DNA of 64,000 nt, taken from the NCBI RefSeq assembly GCF_027257975.1, contig NZ_JANZKX010000006.1, forward strand, positions 310,001 through 374,000, written 5' to 3'. Made by a program: the position numbers and the translations under genes. Below, in pieces: positions 38,063-46,397 of this stretch; within the stretch, counting starts at the first letter, position 1; each line of letters begins with the position of its first letter. The DNA comes from Pelomonas sp. BJYL3 (GTDB taxonomy: Bacteria; Pseudomonadota; Gammaproteobacteria; Burkholderiales; Burkholderiaceae_C). Below the pieces are notes generated by a model, which did no database searches, was not told the origin of the DNA, and worked only from the letters and a program-made list of their open reading frames with translations.

Positions 38063-38553
38063 GGGCTGCTGACACCCGGGGGCTGCGCCTGGACTGCAGC
38101 CCGCCGGCATCGCCCGGCGTGGGGGCGCCCGGCTACACCGTCGCCCTGGAGGCCATCGACTTCTTCCGGGCTACGGAGGCGGTGGACCCTCAGCGCGTGC
38201 GGGAGCTGACCGACAGCATCGTCGCCAGCGGCCACTGGCTGGTGCCCATCCCGGTCGAGCACCGCACCGGACTGGTGATGGACGGCAACCACCGTCTGCG
38301 CGCGGCGCGGCTGCTGGGGCTGCGGCGCCTGCCCTGCATCCCGCTGGACTACGGCGATGCGCGCGTGGACGTGCGCTGCTGGCGCTCCGCCGAGCCCTTC
38401 GACATCGACCGCATCCTGCAGCTCGCGGCGCGGCAGGCGGTGCTGCCCTACAAGACGACCCGCCACCGCTTCGATCCCCCCCTCCCCGGCTCGCGCATTC
38501 CCCTGGCGCTGTTGGCGCAGGAGCTGCATGCGGCGCAGGCATGGCCCGCGTGA
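38059..38553 (+). CDS. ParB/Srx-fold protein, SbnI/SerK-like free-serine kinase
   Basis: The 164-residue protein has the ParB/sulfiredoxin core with DPQRVRELTDSIVASGHWLVPIPV and VMDGNHRLRAARLLGLRRLPCI, whose DGNHR motif is shared by SbnI and archaeal SerK. Those enzymes phosphorylate free L-serine to O-phospho-L-serine, the substrate of SbnA. The context of SbnA and SbnB homologues in the same operon strongly favours this role over chromosome partitioning. It is the last gene of the six and overlaps the MATE gene by four bases (ATGA). Confidence 0.8.
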   Translation: MRAADTRGLRLDCSPPASPGVGAPGYTVALEAIDFFRATEAVDPQRVRELTDSIVASGHWLVPIPVEHRTGLVMDGNHRLRAARLLGLRRLPCIPLDYGDARVDVRCWRSAEPFDIDRILQLAARQAVLPYKTTRHRFDPPLPGSRIPLALLAQELHAAQAWPA

Positions 38554-39103
38554 CGCGGCGATGCAGGCCCGGCCCGCTGGGAGCGGCCCCAAGGCTGACC
38601 TGGGCCGGGGCTGGCGGAACTTGGCGGCGGTGCGCGCGATCAGGCAGCTTCCAGGCAGCTTCCGGGCAGCTCCCAGGCAGCGAGCGGGCTGGGGGAAAAC
38701 AAATAAGCGGCGCACCGGCACAAAGTGGAGTAAAACGGTCCTCAGGCCTGATTGGCGAATTGCCTGCCCGCAGTCCAAGGACCTGCACTCGACGGCCTGC
38801 CCTCGGCATCCAGCCGCACGGCTCGGCCAGGCCGCATTCCCGGCCGCCAGCCGCGGGCGAGCACCCCCAGCGGGAACGTCACTTGCCCCTGGCCCGAGTG
38901 GCCAGCCTGCACGATCCCAATGGATCCTCCCCAAGTCTCCGGCGCCCTGCCATGCGCCAGCGCTTGGACATCGCGCCACCGAAAGGCGGCGTTCCCTCCA
39001 CCCTTTTTTCTGCGGCCCCCGCGACCGAGGCGAGCCGGCCCATGGCCGGCTGGACGCCCCTCCGCCACGACCCAGGTCTGTCCACCCTTTGCAAGGAGCC
39101 ATC
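38554..39103. other. 550-base gap with an 11-bp tandem repeat
   Basis: No gene is supported. Bases 38641-38682 hold almost four copies of an 11-base unit (CAGGCAGCTTC and variants). No intrinsic terminator with a T tract follows the operon. The right end carries the ribosome-binding site of the small gene at 39104 and presumably its promoter. Confidence 0.6.
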
Positions 39104-39328
39104 ATGCTCGTCCTATCCGGTACCCGATCTCGTCTGAGCCTGCTCAGGAGCGCCCTCGCCAGCAGCATGGCGTCCCTGGACCGGCGGCGCGCCGCTGACA
39201 TCCCCAACGGCTACATCGACGACTATGTCGCGCTGAACTGGCTCCGATGGGATGGCGGCCACCTGCGCCTGACCACGGTCGGCAGCAACATCCTGCAGCA
39301 GCTCACGCTGCAGATGAAGGCGGAGTGA
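39104..39328 (+). CDS. Small hypothetical protein, 74 residues
   Basis: AAGGAG lies five bases before the ATG. The product has a basic N-terminal half (MLVLSGTRSRLSLLRSALASSMASLDRRRAA) and a C-terminal half that looks like a small winged-helix end (YVALNWLRWDGGHLRLTTVGSNILQQL). No family is recognised. It stands alone between the Sbn-like operon and nhaA. The good ribosome-binding site and the folded-looking C-terminal half make a real gene likely. Confidence 0.6.
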   Translation: MLVLSGTRSRLSLLRSALASSMASLDRRRAADIPNGYIDDYVALNWLRWDGGHLRLTTVGSNILQQLTLQMKAE

Positions 39329-39419
39329 ATTCGGGCCTGTCGGCGGCCGCTCATGGTCCGCCTGGGTGCCGCCGGGCTGAGTTCCAGCGGCGGCGCGCCC
39401 TCGACCCGGCCGTGGTCCC

Positions 39420-40766
39420 GTGATCGAGCAACACCGCCCCGGGCCGCACGTGGCGACCGTCGGGCTGCCCAAGGAGTTGATCGACCACGTCCGGCCGAGC
39501 TTCGCGCGGTTTCTTCGCATCGAGGCTGCCGGGGGCGTGGTGCTGCTGCTGTGCGCCGTGGCGGCCGTCCTGCTGTCAAACGCCGACTTCGGGCAGGCGC
39601 TGTCCGCCTTCTGGGACACGTGGCTCGGCTTGCGCCTCGGGGATCTTGAAGCCGGGCGCTCGCTGAAGGCCTGGATCAACGACGGGCTGATGACGCTGTT
39701 CTTCTTCCTGGTGGCGCTGGAACTCAAGCGTGAGCTGGTCCTGGGAGAGATGCGCAAGCCGCGCATGGCGGCGCTGCCCATGGCTGCGGCCCTGGGCGGC
39801 ATGGCCGGGCCGGCAGCGCTCTTCCTGGCCCTGCAATGGGGAACGCCGACGCAGCGTGGCTGGGGCATCGCCATGGCGACAGACACCGCCTTCGTGATCG
39901 CCTGCCTCGCCCTGCTGGGTCGCCGCGTGCCGCAGAGCCTGCGCGTCTTCATGCTGATGCTTGCCATCGTGGATGACGTCGGGGCCATCCTGGTCGTGGC
40001 CATCGGCTACAGCAACGGGATTGACTGGCACATGCTGGCACTCGCGGCCCTGTGCGTGGTGTTGATGCGCTTCATGGCACGCATAGGCATCCGTCAGTTC
40101 TCGCCCTATGTGCTGAGCGGGTGCGCCCTCTGGCTGGCCATCGATGCGTCCGGACTGCACGCGACGATCGCCGGCGTGATCCTGGGCCTGATGACGCCTG
40201 CACGGCGCTGGGTCAGCGATACCCGGCTGTACGGCATCCTGCGTCAGGTTGTCGCACACCCCGCCGGGCGCGCAGGCAGCGGCAATACCCGCGACCGCAA
40301 GACGCTGCTGATCGCGGAGCTGGCCGCCCGCGAATCGCTGTCGCCGGTCGAGCGGCTGGAGATGGCACTGCATCCCTGGGTGAGCTTCTGCGTGATGCCG
40401 CTCTTCGCCCTCGCCAATGCCGGCTTGCAGCTGTCCTGGGAACACGCGCGCCAGCCGGTTGCCGTGGCGGTGTTCCTGGGCTTCGTGGTGGGCAAGCCGG
40501 CCGGTATCGTGCTGTTCAGCTGGCTGGCCCTGCGCGCCGGCCTGGCGAGCCGCGCGCCCGAGCTGGGCTGGCGGATGCTGGTGGGTGGCGGCTTTCTGGC
40601 GGGCATCGGCTTCACGATGGCCTTGCTGATTGCGGACCTCGGGCTGAACGGCCAGGTCCTGGACAGCGCGAAGATGGGCATCTTCCTGGCCTCGCTGTGC
40701 TCGGCGGGCCTGGGTCTTGCCCTGCTCCTGTGGGCGTCAAGACCGGCTGGCCGTGCGCCCGGCTGA
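39420..40766 (+). CDS. nhaA: Na+/H+ antiporter NhaA
   Basis: The 448-residue membrane protein shows the NhaA family hallmarks: NDGLMTLFFFLVALELKREL, ATDTAFVIACLALLG, the ion-binding Asp pair in MLAIVDDVGAILVVAIGYS, and GFLAGIGFTMALLIADL. It exchanges protons for sodium across the inner membrane and serves pH and salt homeostasis. GTG at 39420 is the best start, because the family N-terminus (FLRIEAAGGVVLLLCAVAAVLLSN) follows after about 30 residues. It is longer at the N-terminus and in the central loop (RAGSGNTRDRKTLLIAELAARESL) than E. coli NhaA (388 residues), as in many betaproteobacteria. Confidence 0.95.
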   Translation: MIEQHRPGPHVATVGLPKELIDHVRPSFARFLRIEAAGGVVLLLCAVAAVLLSNADFGQALSAFWDTWLGLRLGDLEAGRSLKAWINDGLMTLFFFLVALELKRELVLGEMRKPRMAALPMAAALGGMAGPAALFLALQWGTPTQRGWGIAMATDTAFVIACLALLGRRVPQSLRVFMLMLAIVDDVGAILVVAIGYSNGIDWHMLALAALCVVLMRFMARIGIRQFSPYVLSGCALWLAIDASGLHATIAGVILGLMTPARRWVSDTRLYGILRQVVAHPAGRAGSGNTRDRKTLLIAELAARESLSPVERLEMALHPWVSFCVMPLFALANAGLQLSWEHARQPVAVAVFLGFVVGKPAGIVLFSWLALRAGLASRAPELGWRMLVGGGFLAGIGFTMALLIADLGLNGQVLDSAKMGIFLASLCSAGLGLALLLWASRPAGRAPG

Positions 40767-40790
40767 GCGGCTCGGGCGTCGGCCGACCGG

Positions 40791-41357
40791 TCAGCGGCTG
40801 GCAGCGTTGGCGGCCTGCACGGCCACCGGCTCGCAGCGCATGCCCTGCCCCAGGCCGCGCAGATAGGCGCGACGGGCCAGGCCGGCCGCGATGGCGGCCG
40901 TGACCTCCCGGTTGTAGCGCTCGGCGCCGCTGAGCTTGCGGATCCAGCCGCGGAAGGGCAGCAGGCCCTCGGTGGCGCTGCGCAGGCCGCTGACGGCGGC
41001 GTCGCCGAAGGCATCACCGGCCTTGCCGAACCAGTCTTCCTCGCCGGGCGCGCGCGGGCTGTCCAGATCCTGACCCAGCACGGCATTGAGGCCCTGCAGC
41101 TGCACCGTCAGCGCGGAGCAATCCGCCGGTCGCGCATAGGGCGCCTGCCGGGCCGTCAGCAGCACTTCGGGGATCTTGGCGCGCACCAGGTTCAGGTCAT
41201 TGAGCGGTGAGGTGGCGGCCTCGGCCAGGCGGTCGCCCGTGTCGGCCTTCTGGCCCGGCGTGTGGACGGTCTGCACCGCGCAGGCCGACAGGCCCAGGAG
41301 CAGCACCAGGGAGGCCAGCAAGGGCCGCGAGATCATGGGGCGAAGGGTTGAGGTCAT
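40791..41357 (-). CDS. Predicted lipoprotein of unknown function
   Basis: The 188-residue product begins with a lipoprotein signal (LLASLVLLLGLSAC, lipobox LSAC with Cys about residue 27), then a soluble helical domain rich in Ala/Leu/Arg. Residues about 50-70 (NDLNLVRAKIPEVLLTARQAPY) and 70-100 (CSALTVQLQGLNAVLGQDLD) look like paired helices typical of small lipoproteins without assigned function. ATG 41357 puts the signal at the N-terminus. It runs four bases behind the nuclease-like gene and is probably co-transcribed with it. Confidence 0.8.
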   Translation of the reverse strand: MTSTLRPMISRPLLASLVLLLGLSACAVQTVHTPGQKADTGDRLAEAATSPLNDLNLVRAKIPEVLLTARQAPYARPADCSALTVQLQGLNAVLGQDLDSPRAPGEEDWFGKAGDAFGDAAVSGLRSATEGLLPFRGWIRKLSGAERYNREVTAAIAAGLARRAYLRGLGQGMRCEPVAVQAANAASR

Positions 41358-41361
41358 GCCC

Positions 41362-41784
41362 CTACTGTATGACAGCCCAGGCTTCCGCCCAGCGGTCCAG
41401 GTCCGGCGGGCACTGCTTCTTGTTGCCAAAGACGATGGCCTTGCCGCGGCCGCGCTCGGACTTCATGCCCTCGGCCCGGCTGGCCGGCATCACGAAGACC
41501 ATGGGGTAGGCCCGCGCCTCCTCGAAGCGCTTGTAGTTGAGCAGCACGTAGAAGCGCTGGTCCATCTCGCCTTCCGGCTCCTCGTTGACCAGCCAGCGGC
41601 CGTTGTCCGGCACGCCGCGCACCACCACTTCGAGTTGCCGCCCCGCGGGCGTCTTGACCAGCAGCTCGACACCGCCGAAGCCCCCCAGCGTGGGCACCAC
41701 CTGGTGGCCCAGGCGCATCAGCTGACTCATCACAAAAAACTCTGCCGCGCGGCTCACCGCGCGTTCCTTACTGCTCCGGGACAA
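41362..41784 (-). CDS. PD-(D/E)XK-like small protein, function unknown
   Basis: The 140-residue protein begins SRAAEFFVMSQLMRLGHQVVPTLGGFGGVELLVKTPAGRQLEVVVRG. This layout (an early Glu, 'LxRxGhxVxPT', then 'hxxLLV...GR.hEVxVRG') resembles the core of small PD-(D/E)XK-fold proteins, with Glu in place of the usual metal-binding Asp at VEL and Glu57 near EVVVRG. Whether it can cut DNA is uncertain. It lies just ahead of the lipoprotein gene. The rest (QRFYVLLNYKRFEEARAYPMVFVMP) is also consistent with that fold. Confidence 0.6.
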   Translation of the reverse strand: MSRSSKERAVSRAAEFFVMSQLMRLGHQVVPTLGGFGGVELLVKTPAGRQLEVVVRGVPDNGRWLVNEEPEGEMDQRFYVLLNYKRFEEARAYPMVFVMPASRAEGMKSERGRGKAIVFGNKKQCPPDLDRWAEAWAVIQ

Positions 41785-41804
41785 ACAACACTCCTGCTCA
41801 CTGA

Positions 41805-41904
41805 AATCGCGCCCCAGCCAGGGCGGCGGGGGCGCGATTGTGCAGCAATTTCAGGTGGCGCTGCCACACCGCCCGCCCCTGCCGCTGATTCCCGCGGCAG
41901 GGGC
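41805..41904 (-). terminator. Two strong hairpins downstream of the M14 peptidase gene
   Basis: Two separate 11-bp perfect stems occur: 41875-41885 with 41894-41904, and 41805-41815 with 41829-41839. They follow the peptidase stop in its direction of transcription. Neither has a long T tract, so termination strength is uncertain; the pair may also protect the mRNA 3' end. Confidence 0.6.
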
Positions 41905-41914
41905 GCCCGGGCTG

Positions 41915-44233
41915 TCAGGGGACGTAGTTGAGCGTCAGCTGGGCATTGCTGTAGCTGGCGTAGCCGTAGACACCGATGTAGAGCCAGCCGGCGGCCGGAT
42001 TGCTCAGCGTGCAGGTCTCGGCATTGGTGCTGCCCTGCTTGCGGCAGCTGTAGGTGCTGCTCGTGGGCTTGGCGCCTGAGCGGGTGAAGAGGTCCAGGTC
42101 GCCGCTGCCGCCGCTGGTGCTCACGGTCAGCGAGGTGGTGCCGGCAGGCACCGCCACCTTCCAGTAGCGCCAGCTGCCGGTGGCGCCCGCAAGACCTGTC
42201 AAGACCTGACCCTTGGTGAGCACCGGCACGCCGTCGTCGCTGAGCTGGACCAGCTTGCTGGTGCTGGCGCTCAGGCCTTCGTTGTCGGTGACGGTGAGCT
42301 GCACCGTGTAGCTGCCGGCAGCAGCGTAGGTGTGGCTGACGGGCGTCCCGCTGCCATTGCTGCCGTCGCCGAAGCTCCACTGGCGGCTGGCGATGCTGCC
42401 GTCGTCAGTGCTGCCGTCGGTGAACTGCACGGCCAGGCCATTGACGCTGTAGTCGAAGGCCGCGACGGGCGGCTGCCCGCCACCGCTGCCGCCGATGTCC
42501 AGAAAGGCGGCGCTGAAGGCGCCCCAGTTGCCTGCGGCGTCCCGGCCTCGCACATAGACCAGATGCCGGCCCGTGGCCAGGCCCGTGGTGTTGAGCGTGC
42601 CGCGCACGGCCTCCGCGCTGCTGTTGAAGCTGCCGTCGACCGCCGCCAGCGGCAGGGCCTGCGCCCCAGCCTGCCAGGGCGGCACGTCGAGGTAGGCCTC
42701 GGCCGCGGCGATGGCCTGCGTGGGCTCGGTGCCGTTGCTCTGGTTGTAGCGGGTGTCGTCCACCCGTGCGTCCAGGGTCACGGGCGTGCCGGCCGTCACA
42801 CGGCCCGCGGAGAGCGCCAGCTGGGTGATGTCCGGCCCCGCCGGTGTCTGGTAGGGCGTGCGCACGACCTTGGCAGCATAGAACAGGGCCGGCATGTTCC
42901 CTGGCAGCAGGGTGTTGTTGTAGTAGCTGCACTGCTCGAAGAAGGCCGTGCCCAGCTCGAAGGTGAAGGCGGCCACGCCCAGCTCGCCGTAGCTGGGGCC
43001 GTCGCTGGTGCCGTCGGTCTCGTAGAGGTCGAGGGAGCGCTCCGGCGTGTGGCCGTTCCAGTAGGCGAACTTGCGCCCCAGGGTAGCCAGCTGCACGTCG
43101 TTGCCGGCCACCGATCCGTTGGTGCCCCAGGGCCACAGCAGCAGGCGGCCGTGGCTGTGGATGTCCAGGTGGATGCCGCTGGTGTCCAGCGGGGCCGGAT
43201 CGCTGCGGTTGGGCCCGCGGCGGTCCGTCCACAGGGAGCGGATGTAGGCCTCCACCGCCCGGGTCTCGGGCTCGGAGGCGGCGCTGGGGCCGCGGTAGGT
43301 CTCGTTGCAGGCATTGCCGCTGGAACCCGAACCGCCCGTGCTGTTCCAGCCGAAGCCGAAATTGCGGTTCAGGTCCGCGCCACGGCTGTTGCTGGTCGCG
43401 CCGCAATAGGCGGTGTTGGTGTTCTTGCGCCACAGCAGGCCGGTCTCGGCCTTCTTGCGGCCGTCCGGGTTGGTGGCCAGCAGGAGGTGGATCTCGTGGT
43501 GATCCAGGATCCAGGTGGCATCGGCATCGACGCCGTAGCCATTGACCAGGCGCCGCGCGAACTCCAGCACCAGGGGCGTGGTCGCGTACTCGCGGGCATG
43601 GATGCCGGCGTTGACGAAGAGCTTGGGCTTGGGGCCGCTCACCGCGCTGTTGCTGAGCTTCAGCACCCGCAGGTCATAGCCGCCGGTGCCGCGGGTCTTC
43701 TCCCAGGAGTCGCCGATGTCGATCCAGCTGGCCAGCTGCGGCTTGGCGCTGACCATGCCCTGGGCCTCGGTGAAGACCTCCTCGACGGTGGGATAGCAGC
43801 TGTAGTTGGGGATGCCCGCCAGCGTCTGGCGCTGCCCCGCGGCCAGGGCCTGGCGGCGCCGCTCACCCGATTCCATGCGGGCCTGCTCGCGCTGCTGTGT
43901 CAGCCAGTGCGGATCGGGCTCCAGCCGGAAGCCCAGGGCGCGCAGCTCGCGCGCTTCCTCGGCGTTGACCTGCACGATCACATAGCCCAGCTCATAGGGC
44001 GATGCCAGCGTCTCGTAGCGGCTGTGCGCGATGGCCCGGGCCTTGCGCACATCGCTGAAGTAGGCGCGCATGGTCTGCCGCGGCTCGGACTCCCGCCCCT
44101 GGACGAGCGTGGGCTCGGGGGGCTGGGCCAGGGCGGATCCGCCACCCACCAGGGCCAGCGCCGACAGCGCGCCGACGAGTGCGCCAGCGACGGCGCGCGA
44201 GGGGAACTGCAACCGACTGCCTTGCTGCTTCAT
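41915..44233 (-). CDS. Secreted M14 zinc carboxypeptidase with PKD and PPC domains
   Basis: The 772-residue protein has an N-terminal signal (VAGALVGALSALALVGGGSALA), a propeptide-like region, and an M14 carboxypeptidase domain. Its zinc ligands are His212 and Glu215 (IHAREYATTP) and a later His in GIHLDIHSHG; the substrate Arg region is NPDGRKK and the catalytic Glu lies in FTFELGTAFFEQ. A PKD domain follows (FDYSVNGLAVQFTDGSTDDGSI; WSFGDGSNGSGTPVSHTY), and a PPC domain closes the protein (WRYWKVAVPAGTTSLTVSTSGGSGDLDLF). It digests peptides outside the cell; the PPC domain is often removed on secretion. No partner gene is adjacent. Confidence 0.93.
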   Translation of the reverse strand: MKQQGSRLQFPSRAVAGALVGALSALALVGGGSALAQPPEPTLVQGRESEPRQTMRAYFSDVRKARAIAHSRYETLASPYELGYVIVQVNAEEARELRALGFRLEPDPHWLTQQREQARMESGERRRQALAAGQRQTLAGIPNYSCYPTVEEVFTEAQGMVSAKPQLASWIDIGDSWEKTRGTGGYDLRVLKLSNSAVSGPKPKLFVNAGIHAREYATTPLVLEFARRLVNGYGVDADATWILDHHEIHLLLATNPDGRKKAETGLLWRKNTNTAYCGATSNSRGADLNRNFGFGWNSTGGSGSSGNACNETYRGPSAASEPETRAVEAYIRSLWTDRRGPNRSDPAPLDTSGIHLDIHSHGRLLLWPWGTNGSVAGNDVQLATLGRKFAYWNGHTPERSLDLYETDGTSDGPSYGELGVAAFTFELGTAFFEQCSYYNNTLLPGNMPALFYAAKVVRTPYQTPAGPDITQLALSAGRVTAGTPVTLDARVDDTRYNQSNGTEPTQAIAAAEAYLDVPPWQAGAQALPLAAVDGSFNSSAEAVRGTLNTTGLATGRHLVYVRGRDAAGNWGAFSAAFLDIGGSGGGQPPVAAFDYSVNGLAVQFTDGSTDDGSIASRQWSFGDGSNGSGTPVSHTYAAAGSYTVQLTVTDNEGLSASTSKLVQLSDDGVPVLTKGQVLTGLAGATGSWRYWKVAVPAGTTSLTVSTSGGSGDLDLFTRSGAKPTSSTYSCRKQGSTNAETCTLSNPAAGWLYIGVYGYASYSNAQLTLNYVP

Positions 44234-44621
44234 CTCGATCTCCTGAGATCAGGCAGGTAGCAAGACCTGGCACATCCGACGCCACCCGGGACTGCAGCGG
44301 TGCCGGCCGCGGGGACCTGCGGCCTGCAGGGGCGCCCTCGCAGACAGGCGGGCGCGCCCCGGTTTGCACGGTGCAGGCCGTCCCGTCTGGCGGGCCCGGT
44401 CCTGCCTCACTCTGAGAGATCCCCCGCCCCGGCGGCGTGCGCCGGGGCATCCTTGCCTTGTTGTGCTTCAGGCCCGCCGTGGACGGAGCGGCTCGCCCGG
44501 CCTCACGGCAGTGCACGGACTGAAGGCGTCATGGCCCCGGCCGAGCCCCTGCAGTATCGGCAGGCGGCCCGTCACGGGGCTCCGTGGCTTCCCGCAGCCA
44601 CCGGGCTGTGGGTGTGTCGCA
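44234..44621. other. 388-base region between fhs and the peptidase gene
   Basis: It contains two hairpins on the fhs side: a perfect 8-bp stem GCCCCGGC/GCCGGGGC (44426-44448), and CCGCAGCC with GGCTGTGG (44592-44611) right after the fhs stop. These probably end fhs transcription. The part near 44234 should carry the peptidase promoter. No gene is supported. Confidence 0.5.
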
Positions 44622-46286
44622 TCAGAACAGTCCGTGGATGCGCCCGCCGTCGTCCAGGCCGATGCGCTCGGCCGCAGGGGCCTTGGGCAGGCCGGGCATG
44701 GTCATGATGTCGCCGCAGATGGCGGTGACGAACTCGGCGCCCGCATGCAGCCGCAGCTCGCGCACGCGCAGGCGGTGGCCCTGCGGCGCGCCCAGGCGCT
44801 TGGGATCGCTGCTGAAGGAATACTGCGTCTTGGCGATGCAGACCGGCAGATGGCCATGGCCCAGGGCCGTGATCTCCTCCAGCTGGCGGAAGGCGGCGGG
44901 TTCGAAGTCGATGTCTTCGGCGCCGTAGATGCGCGTGGCCACGGCCTGCAGCTTGTGCGCCAGGCCGTCCGCGTCCTGGTACAGCAGACCCAGGGCCGGG
45001 GCCTCGCCTTCGCAGGCCTGGACCACGGCCCGCGCCAGCGCCTCGGCGCCCGCCCCGCCCTGCGCCCAGTGGCTGGCCAGCACACAGCGCACGCCCAGGC
45101 GCTCGCAGGCGGCCTGCACGAGGGCGATCTCCTCGGGGGTGTCGCTGTCAAAGCGGTTGATGGAGACGATGGCCGGCAGCCGGTAGTGCTGCTGCACGTT
45201 GTGCACATGGCGCTCCAGATTGGGCAGGCCCAGGCGCAGGGCCTCGAGGCCGTCCGGCGCGCCCTGGCCATGGTGCTTCAGCGCCCGGATGGTGGCCACG
45301 ACCACCGCGCAGGAGGGCCGCAGGCCGGACTTGCGGCACTTGATGTCGATGAACTTCTCGGCGCCCAGGTCGGCACCGAAGCCGGCCTCGGTGACCACGT
45401 AGTCGGCCAGACGCAGCGCCGTGCGCGTGGCCATCACCGAATTGCAGCCGTGCGCGATGTTGGCGAACGGCCCGCCGTGCACGAAGGCCGGATTGCCTTC
45501 CAGGGTCTGGACCAGATTGGGCTGGATGGCATCCCTCAGCAGCGCCGCCATGGCGCCGTCGGCCTGCAGCTCGCGGGCGGTGACGGGCTTCTTGTCAGCC
45601 GTGTAGCCCACGACGATCTGCCCGAGGCGGCGCTTGAGGTCCGCCAGCGAGTCGGCCAGACACAGGATGGCCATGACCTCGGAAGCCACCACGATGTCGA
45701 AGCCGTCCTCACGCGGATAGCCATTGCCCGGGCCGCCCAGGCCCGCGGTGATCAGGCGCAGGGCGCGGTCGTTCATGTCCACCACGCGGCGCCAGCTGAT
45801 GCGGCGCACGTCCAGCCCCAGCACATTGCCGTGGTGGATGTGGTTGTCGATCATCGCGGCCAGCAGGTTGTTGGCCAGGGCGATGGCGTGGAAGTCGCCG
45901 GTGAAGTGGAGGTTGATGTCCTCCATGGGCACGACCTGCGCATGCCCGCCGCCGGCCGCCCCACCCTTCATGCCGAAGCAGGGCCCCAGCGAGGGCTCGC
46001 GCAGGCAGATGATGGTGTTGGCGCCGATGCGGTTGAGACCGTCGCCCAGGCCCACCGTGGTGGTGGTCTTGCCCTCCCCCGGCGGCGTGGGCGTGATGGC
46101 GGTGACCAGCACCAGCTTGCCGCGCTGGGGCAGCTTCTCGAGCCGGCGCAGGGCCGCGAGGCTCAGCTTGGCCTTGTAGTGGCCGTAGGGCACGAGCTCG
46201 TCCTCGGCCAGGCCCAGGCGTTCCTGCGCCAGGGGGAGGATCTTGCGCAGCGTGGCGGCCTGGGCAATCTCGATGTCGGTGGGCAT
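44622..46286 (-). CDS. fhs: Formate--tetrahydrofolate ligase
   Basis: The 554-residue enzyme matches the FTHFS family along its length. It shows the P-loop [61 protein letters not shown], and [11 protein letters not shown]. It makes 10-formyl-THF from formate, THF and ATP for one-carbon metabolism. [16 protein letters not shown] is a normal N-terminus for the family. It lies 111 bases downstream of the acyl-CoA hydrolase gene on the same strand; the products have no obvious pathway link. Confidence 0.97.
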   Translation of the reverse strand: MPTDIEIAQAATLRKILPLAQERLGLAEDELVPYGHYKAKLSLAALRRLEKLPQRGKLVLVTAITPTPPGEGKTTTTVGLGDGLNRIGANTIICLREPSLGPCFGMKGGAAGGGHAQVVPMEDINLHFTGDFHAIALANNLLAAMIDNHIHHGNVLGLDVRRISWRRVVDMNDRALRLITAGLGGPGNGYPREDGFDIVVASEVMAILCLADSLADLKRRLGQIVVGYTADKKPVTARELQADGAMAALLRDAIQPNLVQTLEGNPAFVHGGPFANIAHGCNSVMATRTALRLADYVVTEAGFGADLGAEKFIDIKCRKSGLRPSCAVVVATIRALKHHGQGAPDGLEALRLGLPNLERHVHNVQQHYRLPAIVSINRFDSDTPEEIALVQAACERLGVRCVLASHWAQGGAGAEALARAVVQACEGEAPALGLLYQDADGLAHKLQAVATRIYGAEDIDFEPAAFRQLEEITALGHGHLPVCIAKTQYSFSSDPKRLGAPQGHRLRVRELRLHAGAEFVTAICGDIMTMPGLPKAPAAERIGLDDGGRIHGLF

Positions 46287-46397
46287 GCAGCGCTCCTGAT
46301 GGGATCGACGGGCGCCGGAAAAAGCAATGGCGCGTCAGGGCCGGTGGGCCCTGCGCGCCATTGTGGTGCCTGCACCCGGAGGGGGGCAAGGGTCAGG

